This document shows, in pieces, positions 53,710 to 61,068 of a stretch of 64,000 bases of DNA. The first letter of the stretch is position 1, and each line of letters opens with the position of its first letter. A program made the translations under genes and the position numbers. The notes under the pieces were generated by a model, which saw only the letters and a program-made list of their open reading frames with translations, was not told the DNA's origin and searched no databases. This DNA is from Mucilaginibacter pineti. Lineage in GTDB: Bacteria; Bacteroidota; Bacteroidia; Sphingobacteriales; Sphingobacteriaceae. The stretch lies in the NCBI RefSeq assembly GCF_900101875.1, contig NZ_FNAI01000007.1, positions 1-64,000 of the forward strand, in the 5' to 3' direction.

Positions 53710-55227
53710 ATGAGCACAAGCACTAAAACAGATCCTACTATATTCATCATTTTTGGTGGCACAGGGGATTTAAATTCAAGGAAAATTGCACCGGCCCTTT
53801 ACAATCTTTTTTTAGATGGCTGGATGCCCAAACAATTTTCTATTATTGGTACAGGCCGTACCAAACTTACCGACGAACAGTTCAGAGAAAATTTACATAA
53901 CGATATCAACCAGTTTTCGCGTAGCGGTAAAGCCGACGACAAGAAATGGGCTGATTTTGTAAAAAATATCTATTACCAGGTATCTGATGCTACCGATGCA
54001 GAAACTTATAAAGAGTTTGGCAAGCGTATAGATAAGCACAATGCCGAGTGGAAAACTAAAGCCAATGTGCTGTTTTACCTTGCAGTTGCACCAAACTTCT
54101 TCCCGATTATCGCATCCAATATATCAAAGGCCAAACTGGCCGAAGATAAAAAACGCGTAAGGATCATCATCGAAAAACCATTTGGTCATGATCTGGAAAC
54201 AGCAAAAGAGCTTAACCAATTGTTATCAAGCATTTTTGATGAGTGCCAGATTTATCGTATTGACCATTACCTGGGTAAGGAAACCGTACAGAATATTATG
54301 GCTTTCCGCTTTGCAAACTCCATTATGGAGCCTTTGTGGAACCGCAATTATATTGAGCACGTACAGATCTCTGTTACCGAGCAGTTAGGTGTTGAAGAAC
54401 GTGGCGATTATTACGATGGCTCAGGTGCCATGCGCGATATGATCCAGAACCACTTGCTGCAATTGCTTTGCCACATAGCAATGGAACCACCGGTTAGCTT
54501 CAGCGCTGATGAAGTGCGCGACCGTAAGGTTGATGTGTTAAAGGCAATGCGCAGGTTTACCCCGGAAGATGTGCGTAACTCGGCCGTTAGGGGCCAGTAC
54601 GGCAGCGGATGGATGAAGGGCAAAGAAGTACCGGGATACCGCGAAGAACCTAAAGTTAACCCCGAATCAAATACCGAAACTTTTGCAGCCATCAAGTTCT
54701 TTGTTGACAATTGGCGCTGGCAGGGAGTTCCTTTTTACCTGCGTACAGGTAAAAGAATGCACCAGTCGTCATCAGTTATTACCATTCAGTTTAAAGATGT
54801 GCCGCACCTGATATTCCCTACTGAGGCCGCCGAAAGCTGGCAGCAAAACAGGTTGATCATCAGTATTCAGCCAGAAATGAGCATTCGTTTGCAGGTACAG
54901 GCTAAACGCCCCGGAATTGATATGGTATTAAACGTTGTTGATATGGTATTTGACTATAAAGGCACGTACACAAACCAAGCCCCCGAAGCTTACGAAACAC
55001 TAATACTGGATACTATGATGGGCGACCAAACGTTGTTTATGCGTGGCGACCAGGTAGAAGCAGCATGGGATTTGGTTATGCCTATTCTTAGTACATGGCA
55101 AAATAAAAAGAGCCTTAATTTCCCTAATTATTCTGCCGACTCATGGGGCCCGGAAGCTGCCGAGGCGCTGATTGCCCGCGACGGATTTAATTGGTTTACC
55201 TTGCCTGTAAACGGTAAAAAACACTAA
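53710..55227 (+). CDS. zwf: Glucose-6-phosphate 1-dehydrogenase
   Basis: A 505-residue Zwf. NADP motif FGGTGDLNSRKIAPALYNL (about 15-33; most homologues have GDLAxRKL), the EKPFGHDL strand (about 155-162), the active site RIDHYLGKETVQN (about 182-194) and YFLRTGKRM-type PFYLRTGKRM (about 343-352). It makes 6-phosphogluconolactone and NADPH. Co-directional with gnd and pgl. Confidence 0.97.
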   Translation: MSTSTKTDPTIFIIFGGTGDLNSRKIAPALYNLFLDGWMPKQFSIIGTGRTKLTDEQFRENLHNDINQFSRSGKADDKKWADFVKNIYYQVSDATDAETYKEFGKRIDKHNAEWKTKANVLFYLAVAPNFFPIIASNISKAKLAEDKKRVRIIIEKPFGHDLETAKELNQLLSSIFDECQIYRIDHYLGKETVQNIMAFRFANSIMEPLWNRNYIEHVQISVTEQLGVEERGDYYDGSGAMRDMIQNHLLQLLCHIAMEPPVSFSADEVRDRKVDVLKAMRRFTPEDVRNSAVRGQYGSGWMKGKEVPGYREEPKVNPESNTETFAAIKFFVDNWRWQGVPFYLRTGKRMHQSSSVITIQFKDVPHLIFPTEAAESWQQNRLIISIQPEMSIRLQVQAKRPGIDMVLNVVDMVFDYKGTYTNQAPEAYETLILDTMMGDQTLFMRGDQVEAAWDLVMPILSTWQNKKSLNFPNYSADSWGPEAAEALIARDGFNWFTLPVNGKKH

Positions 55228-55231
55228 ATAA

Positions 55232-55323
55232 GTTTGTGGTGTGAGGCCGGTGGCCGGTGGTATGAAGTTAAAAATAGTGCAAATTAATTTCAGATCTCCG
55301 GCCACAGACTACCGGCCACAGAC
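55232..55323. repeat. Self-complementary degenerate repeat (unit GGCCGGTGG) between zwf and pgl
   Basis: The left arm (55232-55260) contains GTGGTGTGAGGCCGGTGGCCGGTGG. The right arm (55298-55323) contains CCGGCCACAGACTACCGGCCACAGACC. It starts 4 bases after the zwf stop and ends 14 bases before the pgl ATG. Confidence 0.8.
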
Positions 55324-55337
55324 CAAAAGAATAACCT

Positions 55338-56078
55338 ATGAATGTAAACATTTTTAACACTGCCGATGAGGTGCTTACCGCATTGGCAGATTACTTTATT
55401 AAAATTGGCAGCGAATCGATAGCTGCAAGGGGCAAATTTACCGTAGCCCTATCAGGTGGAAGCTCGCCCAAAAAACTTTATGAGCTGCTGGCTTCTACCT
55501 CATATGCTGATCAGCTCGACTGGGAAAAGGTATTTTTCTTTTTTGGCGATGAACGCAACGTGCCTCAGGACCATAAGGATAGTAACTACCTGATGGCAAA
55601 AAAAGCCTTGTTTGATCCGTTGCTGATAAGCCCGGTACAGATTTTCCCGGTTGATACAACGTTTGAGCCTGCCGAAGCCGCTTCTAAATACTGGGAGATG
55701 ATCTCCGCCTTTTTTGACGATGGTGAACTGAGTTTTGATTTAGTATTGCTTGGTCTTGGCGATAACTCGCATACAGCCTCCCTGTTTCCGCATACACCAG
55801 TATTACATGATACAACCCCCGGCGTAAAAGAAGTTTGGTTAGAGGATCAGCAGGTGTGGCGTATTACGCTTAATGCACCTTTAATTAATGATGCCCGTTA
55901 CATCGCATTCTTGGTTTATGGCGAAGGTAAAGCAGAAGCTTTGCACCATGTACTGGAAGATGATGAAGACATTGAAGAATACCCTGCTCAGCTCATAGAT
56001 TCCATTTCTGGTGAAACAGAATGGTTTATTGACGAACCTGCGGCTGCTAACCTGCCACAGGAAGAAGACGAAGAATAA
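55338..56078 (+). CDS. pgl: 6-phosphogluconolactonase
   Basis: A 246-residue Pgl of the DevB/NagB fold: ALSGGSSPKKLYELL (about 35-49), FFFGDERNVPQDHKDSNYLMAKKALF (about 69-94), GLGDNSHTASLFPHTP (about 144-159). It hydrolyses 6-phosphogluconolactone. Last gene of the operon, before a strong terminator. The acidic tail (QEEDEE) is unremarkable. Confidence 0.94.
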   Translation: MNVNIFNTADEVLTALADYFIKIGSESIAARGKFTVALSGGSSPKKLYELLASTSYADQLDWEKVFFFFGDERNVPQDHKDSNYLMAKKALFDPLLISPVQIFPVDTTFEPAEAASKYWEMISAFFDDGELSFDLVLLGLGDNSHTASLFPHTPVLHDTTPGVKEVWLEDQQVWRITLNAPLINDARYIAFLVYGEGKAEALHHVLEDDEDIEEYPAQLIDSISGETEWFIDEPAAANLPQEEDEE

Positions 56079-56108
56079 TCGTAAATACAGGTTTTACCTG
56101 CATTTCTT

Positions 56109-56148
56109 AAAAAAAGCCGTTCCATTTAATTATGGAACGGCTTTTTTT
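56109..56148. terminator. Strong terminator ending the pentose phosphate operon
   Basis: A 10-bp perfect stem GCCGTTCCAT / ATGGAACGGC flanked by A7 and T7, loop of six bases. Confidence 0.95.
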
Positions 56149-56215
56149 ATTTCATGTATGCGTTAAAGTACGCTTACTGCTAATGCCATAGTAGTTTAAT
56201 AATGCGTAATAGTAT

Positions 56216-56245
56216 TTGCGGTAAAGTTTGAATTTTGTAACTTTG
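56216..56245 (+). promoter_or_regulatory. Promoter of the araC-type gene
   Basis: TTG (56216-56218), a 19-base spacer, TAACTTTG (56238-56245): full consensus. The -7 box ends 3 bases before the ATG at 56249, so the message would be leaderless if this promoter is used. Confidence 0.6.
56226..56241 (+). promoter_or_regulatory. Putative AraC operator over its own promoter
   Basis: GTTTGAATTTTGTAAC, 16 bases, occurs again exactly at 57143. Here it lies inside the promoter spacer and covers half of the -7 box, a position that would repress. Confidence 0.55.
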
Positions 56246-56248
56246 AGT

Positions 56249-57148
56249 ATGGTAATAGAAACACTTGAAGATTTCTACAAAAATAAGTTCGAATGGCTGC
56301 CTGATAACCTGCAGCAGAATATCGGTCATTTTAATGTTTTTAAGATTGAGGATTGCATAGGCCCCAATGCAAAACCGGTAACATATAGCCGCAGGAGCTT
56401 TTATAAAATAAGCCTGATGCGTGGTGAAAACGTGATTCATTATGCCGATAAAAGTATTACGCTCTCCGGCACTTCGTTAATGTTTTTTAACCCACTGGTA
56501 CCTTATACGTTTGAAAACCTGTCCGACGACCGTACAGGCTTCTTCTGCATTTTTACCGAATCGTTTTTTGCCGAAAGATTCAGGGGCGGGTTAAGCGAGT
56601 TACCCATGTTTGCGCTTAATGCCAAGCCGGTGTATGCCCTTGATGATGCCCAGGATGAATATGTGAGTGGCTTATTCCTGAAAATGACCGAGGAAATAAA
56701 CTCCGATTACGCCTTTAAATATGATCTGATCAGGAATTACGTTACCGAGCTGGCTTATTATGCCCTTAAAACCCATCCATCGGAGAATGTGTACAAGCAT
56801 GCCGACGCAAAATCAAGGATAACATCTGTATTTACCGAATTGCTGGAACGTCAGTTTCCTATAGAAACGCCATCGCAGCGCTTTGCCTTGCGGTCGGCTA
56901 ATGACTTTGCACAGCGTTTATCTGTGCATGTAAATCACCTGAACAGGGCTATTCGCGAAACTACCGGCAAAACCACAACTGATCATATTGCCGACCGCCT
57001 GCTGAGCGAAGCCAAATCATTATTAAAGCACACCGATTGGAATATATCTGAAATTGGCTACTGCCTGGGCTTTGAAGAGCCCACTCATTTTAATAACTTT
57101 TTCAAAAAGCAAACCCAAATTACGCCCTCTTCATTCAGGAATGTTTGA
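56249..57148 (+). CDS. AraC-family transcriptional regulator
   Basis: A 299-residue regulator from the ATG at 56249. The frame opens at a TTG at 56228, but the promoter and operator lie inside that stretch. The N-terminal cupin-like domain (about 1-165) contains YSRRSFYKISLMRGENVIHYADK. The C-terminal AraC domain holds two helix-turn-helix units: FAQRLSVHVNHLNRAIRETTGKTTTDHI and WNISEIGYCLGFEEPTHFNNFFKKQT, ending TPSSFR. It lies beside three SDR genes on the same strand and probably controls them. Its stop codon is inside the operator repeat at 57143. Confidence 0.9.
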   Translation: MVIETLEDFYKNKFEWLPDNLQQNIGHFNVFKIEDCIGPNAKPVTYSRRSFYKISLMRGENVIHYADKSITLSGTSLMFFNPLVPYTFENLSDDRTGFFCIFTESFFAERFRGGLSELPMFALNAKPVYALDDAQDEYVSGLFLKMTEEINSDYAFKYDLIRNYVTELAYYALKTHPSENVYKHADAKSRITSVFTELLERQFPIETPSQRFALRSANDFAQRLSVHVNHLNRAIRETTGKTTTDHIADRLLSEAKSLLKHTDWNISEIGYCLGFEEPTHFNNFFKKQTQITPSSFRNV

Positions 57149-57179
57149 ATTTTGTAACCATTGGTTTGAATAGCGTAAT
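57143..57179 (+). promoter_or_regulatory. Two direct operator-like repeats 21 bp apart before the SDR operon
   Basis: GTTTGAATTTTGTAAC (57143-57158) and GTTTGAATAGCGTAAT (57164-57179). They share GTTTGAATnnnGTAAy, start 21 bases apart (two helix turns) and have the same direction, the classical arrangement of AraC-type sites. The first is an exact copy of the site at 56226. Confidence 0.6.
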
Positions 57180-57200
57180 GCTTTCCCTTTGTTGCCATAG

Positions 57201-57208
57201 TACCTTTG
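57201..57208 (+). promoter_or_regulatory. -7 element of the SDR operon
   Basis: TACCTTTG, a consensus match 22 bases before the ATG at 57231. No TTG is seen at -33, as expected for an activator-dependent promoter; the operator pair lies at about -71 to -35. Confidence 0.5.
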
Positions 57209-57230
57209 TTTTATCAAACAAACAAAAAAC

Positions 57231-58067
57231 ATGGACAACAAAAAAGTATGGTTTATCACTGGTGCTTCAAAGGGATTTGGGCTCAGTTTAGTAAAACAAT
57301 TACTGGATGCTGGTCAGCTTGTTGCCGCCACTTCCCGCAATCAACAAGAGTTAACTGCAGCAGTTGGCTCAAACAGTATTAATTTTTTACCCTTACAAGT
57401 TGAACTTGTAAATGAAAGCAGTGTATCACTTGCCCTGCAGCACACCTATGAAACATTTGGCAAAATTGATGTAGTGATCAATAATGCCGGTTATGGCATT
57501 GGCGGGGCCGTCGAAGAACTTTCTGATGAAGAAACTCGCAAGGCTTTTGATGTTAACGTATTTGCTACTCTTAATGTAATCAGGCATGTAATGCCTTACC
57601 TGCGCAAGCAGCGTTCGGGTCATATCATTAATATTTCTTCAATAGCTGGTATTTCGCCAGGTACGGGCTGGGCAATTTATGGCGCTGCCAAATATGCGGT
57701 AATTGGCTTATCAGAAGTATTGGCTGCCGATGTAAAGGAATTTGGTATAAATGTTACCGTGGTTGCTCCGGGCGCCTTCAGAACAAGTTTTCTTAATCCC
57801 GATTCGCTGGCTATCACCAATAACCCTATTGCAGATTACAGCGCTGTCAGAGAATCGCACTGTAGATATAAAAACATGGATGGTCAGCAAGCGGGTGATC
57901 CGGAGAAAGCCGCATTATCTATCATCAAAATTACATCTGAGGAAAACCCACCGCTATACCTCTTATTAGGCGGCGACTCTTATAACCGCGCCCTAACAAA
58001 AATGGATGCCTTGTACAAAGAGATCCACCAATGGGAAAATCTTACCTGCTCAACCGATTTCGACTAA
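57231..58067 (+). CDS. Short-chain dehydrogenase/reductase 1
   Basis: A 278-residue classical SDR. NADP motif TGASKGFG (about 11-18), NNAGYG (about 84-89), catalytic Ser in INISSIAG and Tyr-x3-Lys in YGAAKYAV (Y about 151). An N-terminal KVWFITGASKG and a C-terminal ending with a short ENLTCSTDF tail resemble SDR 3 of this cluster; these two are paralogues. Substrate unknown. First gene of the putative AraC-controlled operon. Confidence 0.9.
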   Translation: MDNKKVWFITGASKGFGLSLVKQLLDAGQLVAATSRNQQELTAAVGSNSINFLPLQVELVNESSVSLALQHTYETFGKIDVVINNAGYGIGGAVEELSDEETRKAFDVNVFATLNVIRHVMPYLRKQRSGHIINISSIAGISPGTGWAIYGAAKYAVIGLSEVLAADVKEFGINVTVVAPGAFRTSFLNPDSLAITNNPIADYSAVRESHCRYKNMDGQQAGDPEKAALSIIKITSEENPPLYLLLGGDSYNRALTKMDALYKEIHQWENLTCSTDFD

Positions 58068-58085
58068 CTATTAACATCTGCCAAA

Positions 58086-58817
58086 ATGGAAAATATTAAG
58101 GATAAAGTAATAGTAATTACCGGTGCCAGCAGTGGCATGGGAGCGGCCACTGCCCGCAAATTAGCAGGCTTGGGCGCTAAGATTGTACTCGCTGCCCGCC
58201 GGGAAGATCAGCTGAAAGCTCTTGTAAATGAGCTGGGCGACAATACGATGTATGTAATTACCGATGTAAGCAAACGCATCGATCTGGATAATTTGATACA
58301 GCAGGCTATTGCCAAATTTGGGCATGTGGATGTGCTTTGGAACAACGCCGGCATTATGCCTATCTCCTTTTTTGATGAAGGGCATGTTGACGAATGGGAT
58401 AGAATGATAGATATCAATATTAAAGGTGTACTGTATGGTATTAACGCCGTACTTCCGCATATGCTTGAACGTGGACAGGGGCATATTCTGGCAACATCAT
58501 CTGTCGGCGGTTTAAGAACATCGCCGGGTATCGGGGTTTACTCGGGTACAAAATTCGCGGTTCGCGCAATTATGGATACACTGCGCGAAGAAGTGGCCCA
58601 AACCATAAAAGTGACTACTATTTTTCCTGGTGCCACCCAATCAGAATTAGGACATGATATTACCAGCCCCAAGATAAAAGCGCTGTACGGAAATCTGGGG
58701 AATATGCCCAAAATGGATGAAGAGGCAATTGCCAACGCGGTTGTATACGCTATAAGCCAACCGGGGAACATCACCATAAATGATCTGGTGCTAAGGCCGC
58801 TTGGACAAACACGATAA
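58086..58817 (+). CDS. Short-chain dehydrogenase/reductase 2
   Basis: A 243-residue classical SDR. TGASSGMG (about 12-19), NNAGIMP (about 85-91), Ser in TSSVGG, Tyr-x3-Lys in YSGTKFAV (Y about 152), and PGATQSELG near 180. Shorter than its neighbours and a different branch, similar to YdfG/oxidoreductases acting on small alcohols. It lies 18 bases after SDR 1 and 41 before SDR 3, in the same operon. Confidence 0.9.
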   Translation: MENIKDKVIVITGASSGMGAATARKLAGLGAKIVLAARREDQLKALVNELGDNTMYVITDVSKRIDLDNLIQQAIAKFGHVDVLWNNAGIMPISFFDEGHVDEWDRMIDINIKGVLYGINAVLPHMLERGQGHILATSSVGGLRTSPGIGVYSGTKFAVRAIMDTLREEVAQTIKVTTIFPGATQSELGHDITSPKIKALYGNLGNMPKMDEEAIANAVVYAISQPGNITINDLVLRPLGQTR

Positions 58818-58858
58818 TCAAAAGATCAACAATTAAATCACACACTAAACATAAAAAA

Positions 58859-59698
58859 ATGAACGATAAAAAAATATGGTTTGTAACCGGGGCCTCCAAA
58901 GGATTAGGCCTGAGCCTTGTAAAGCGGTTGTTAAGCGAAGGCTATAAAGTGGCCGCAACATCAAGAAACATTAATGATCTTAATGCCGCTGTAACAGCAG
59001 AGAGTGACAGTTTCTTACCGCTTGCAGTAGATATAAAAAATGAAGAAAGCGTACAGCAGGCTATCGAAAAAACTGTAAGTACTTTCGGGAGGATAGACGT
59101 AGTGGTAAACAATGCAGGTTACGGCTTGCTTGGTGGTTTAGAAGAACTAACTGATGCCGAAGCCCGCGAAAACTTCGAGGTAAATGTATTTGGATCATTA
59201 AATGTTATCCGTAAAGCGCTGCCTTACCTGCGCGAGCAACAATCAGGGCATTTTCTTAACATCTCGTCTATCGGCGGGTTTACCGGTAACTTCCCGGGTG
59301 GCGGCATTTATTGCGCTACCAAGTTTGCTGTTAATGGTTTTTCTGAGGCGCTTGCAGCCGAGGGAACACAATTTGGTATTAAAACCACCATTGTACAGCC
59401 GGGTTATTTCCGCACTAATTTTCTTTCTGAAGGATCACTCGTGGTACCTAAAAATCAGATAGATGCTTATAAGGATGTACGCAACATGGTAAATGTACAC
59501 CAAACCAGCCTGGACAAACAACAAGTCGGCGACCCGGAAAAGGCCGCCGCGGCAATGATAAAAGTAGTAGAAGACCCCAACCCGCCGCTCAATTTATTTT
59601 TAGGTGAAGATGCCTATCAACTGGCCGGCCAAAAAATAGCGGCGGTTCAAAAAGATTTAGAAACATGGAAGGAACTAACAGTTTCAACTGGATATTAA
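58859..59698 (+). CDS. Short-chain dehydrogenase/reductase 3
   Basis: A 279-residue SDR, close paralogue of SDR 1: KIWFVTGASKGLGLSLVK at the start, NNAGYGLLGG, NISSIGG, YCATKFAV (Y about 151), QQVGDPEKAA near 220, and an ending EELTVSTGY-like tail. The two longer SDRs probably act on related substrates. The small Atu4866-type gene starts 2 bases after its stop. Confidence 0.9.
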   Translation: MNDKKIWFVTGASKGLGLSLVKRLLSEGYKVAATSRNINDLNAAVTAESDSFLPLAVDIKNEESVQQAIEKTVSTFGRIDVVVNNAGYGLLGGLEELTDAEARENFEVNVFGSLNVIRKALPYLREQQSGHFLNISSIGGFTGNFPGGGIYCATKFAVNGFSEALAAEGTQFGIKTTIVQPGYFRTNFLSEGSLVVPKNQIDAYKDVRNMVNVHQTSLDKQQVGDPEKAAAAMIKVVEDPNPPLNLFLGEDAYQLAGQKIAAVQKDLETWKELTVSTGY

Positions 59699-59700
59699 AA

Positions 59701-59943
59701 ATGCAAAGCAATGAGCACATAGGCGTTTGGGTAACCAAAGACGGTTATATACGCCATGAGTTTATGCCCAACGGTCGCTACATTGAGGCCCGCGGAAATG
59801 AAAAAAATGCCTATACCGGCTTCTATGCCATAAGAGGCAAACATGTAGAATACCTGGATGATACCGGCTTTACCGCCGAAGGTGACTTCATAGACGGCGT
59901 ATATTTTCATGCCGGTATGATGTTGTATAAAGAATCTGCATAA
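59701..59943 (+). CDS. Atu4866-type small protein
   Basis: An 80-residue beta-rich protein matching the Atu4866 domain: HIGVWVTKDGYIRHEFMPNGRYIEARGN, then AYTGFY and VEYLDDTGFTAEGDF. No function is established for the family; it often lies beside SDR genes and AraC regulators. The ATG at 59701 is preferred to 59665, which would overlap SDR 3 by 34 bases. Confidence 0.85.
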   Translation: MQSNEHIGVWVTKDGYIRHEFMPNGRYIEARGNEKNAYTGFYAIRGKHVEYLDDTGFTAEGDFIDGVYFHAGMMLYKESA

Positions 59944-60003
59944 GGCAGTACCAGCTAAAATATCTTTAATGTTGTAACTTCACCAGAGCTATAGCATTAA
60001 GGA

Positions 60004-60011
60004 TATTTTTG
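60004..60011 (+). promoter_or_regulatory. -7 element before the metallophosphoesterase
   Basis: TATTTTTG, a consensus match ending 7 bases before the ATG at 60019, which would give a nearly leaderless message. The TTG partner is not at a normal distance. Confidence 0.35.
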
Positions 60012-60018
60012 TATTGGG

Positions 60019-60945
60019 ATGAAAGTATTGAAGCACTTCTGTTTTCTTGCAATATGGATGGGAGCTATGTGTTGTTTCTCGTCAACACTTGCACAGGATA
60101 AAAACCCTGTAATTGCCTTTGCCAGTGATACACAGGCCCCTTTGGCTATAGAAAAGGTGATTCGCAGATCAGATCACAATACAAAAGCGACGGAACTGAT
60201 ATTTAAGGATGTTATAGCTACCCATCCCGCTGGATTATTTATTCTTGGGGATGTGGTATCATTGGGCTATAAAAATAGTAAATGGCAGGCAATGGATAGT
60301 TACCTGAAATTATGCAGCCAAAATAATATCCCGGTTTATGCCTCCCTCGGCAATCATGAACTTATGCTTAATGCAGCTAAAGGTGCCGAAAGGTTTCAAT
60401 CCCGGTTTCCGATGCACAAGTCAACCGGTTATGTAGAAGTAATAGATTCTGTTGCGATAGTTCTGCTAAATTCTAATTTCAGTAAAATGAAGGATTCGGC
60501 TATAGCCAGGCAGGATGCATGGTACATTCAAACAATTACAGGCTTAGATAACGATGCGGCGATAAAGCTGGTGATCATTGGTTGTCACCATTCGCCTTTT
60601 ACAAATAGCAAAGTGGTTAAGCCGTCATCAGCAGTTCAGCAAAAATTTGTTCCCGCATTTATCAACTCAAAAAAGTGCGTCCTTTTTCTTTCGGGCCACT
60701 CCCATAATTTTGAACGTTTTAACTTTAAGGGTAAGGATTTCCTGGTGATAGGCGGCGGAGGTGGCCCTCATCAGCCTTTACGTTCGGATAAAATAACTCC
60801 TGATATGGCAGCTGATTATAAACCCATGTTTCACTACCTGCAGGTAAAACGTAATCATGACTCCTTACAGGTTGTTTCGCGAAGGCTCAATACAGATTTT
60901 TCGGGATTTGCTAATGGCTTAACTTTTTACAGCCATAAACATTAA
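60019..60945 (+). CDS. Secreted calcineurin-like metallophosphoesterase
   Basis: A 308-residue exported phosphoesterase: signal peptide (about 1-25, ending TLAQ), then the metal motifs FASDTQ (about 34-39), LGDVV (about 77-81), SLGNHE (about 116-121), IGCHHSP (about 190-196) and SGHSHNFER (about 228-236). The first motif lacks the usual DxH His. The domain is that of purple-acid-phosphatase-like enzymes. The substrate is unknown. It stands alone. Confidence 0.88.
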   Translation: MKVLKHFCFLAIWMGAMCCFSSTLAQDKNPVIAFASDTQAPLAIEKVIRRSDHNTKATELIFKDVIATHPAGLFILGDVVSLGYKNSKWQAMDSYLKLCSQNNIPVYASLGNHELMLNAAKGAERFQSRFPMHKSTGYVEVIDSVAIVLLNSNFSKMKDSAIARQDAWYIQTITGLDNDAAIKLVIIGCHHSPFTNSKVVKPSSAVQQKFVPAFINSKKCVLFLSGHSHNFERFNFKGKDFLVIGGGGGPHQPLRSDKITPDMAADYKPMFHYLQVKRNHDSLQVVSRRLNTDFSGFANGLTFYSHKH

Positions 60946-61013
60946 TATTTTTAGCTGGTCAGCAGGTGTTTAAATTATGAATTTAGCAATAAAATCCATT
61001 TTGATAAAAAAGC

Positions 61014-61045
61014 TTGCTAATGAATAGTAGCTTTATTTAACTTTA
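61014..61045 (+). promoter_or_regulatory. Probable gapN promoter
   Basis: TTG (61014-61016), a 21-base spacer, TAACTTTA (61038-61045); one base off consensus, 23 bases before the ATG. Confidence 0.45.
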
Positions 61046-61068
61046 TAGAAATCTAACACCAAATCTAT

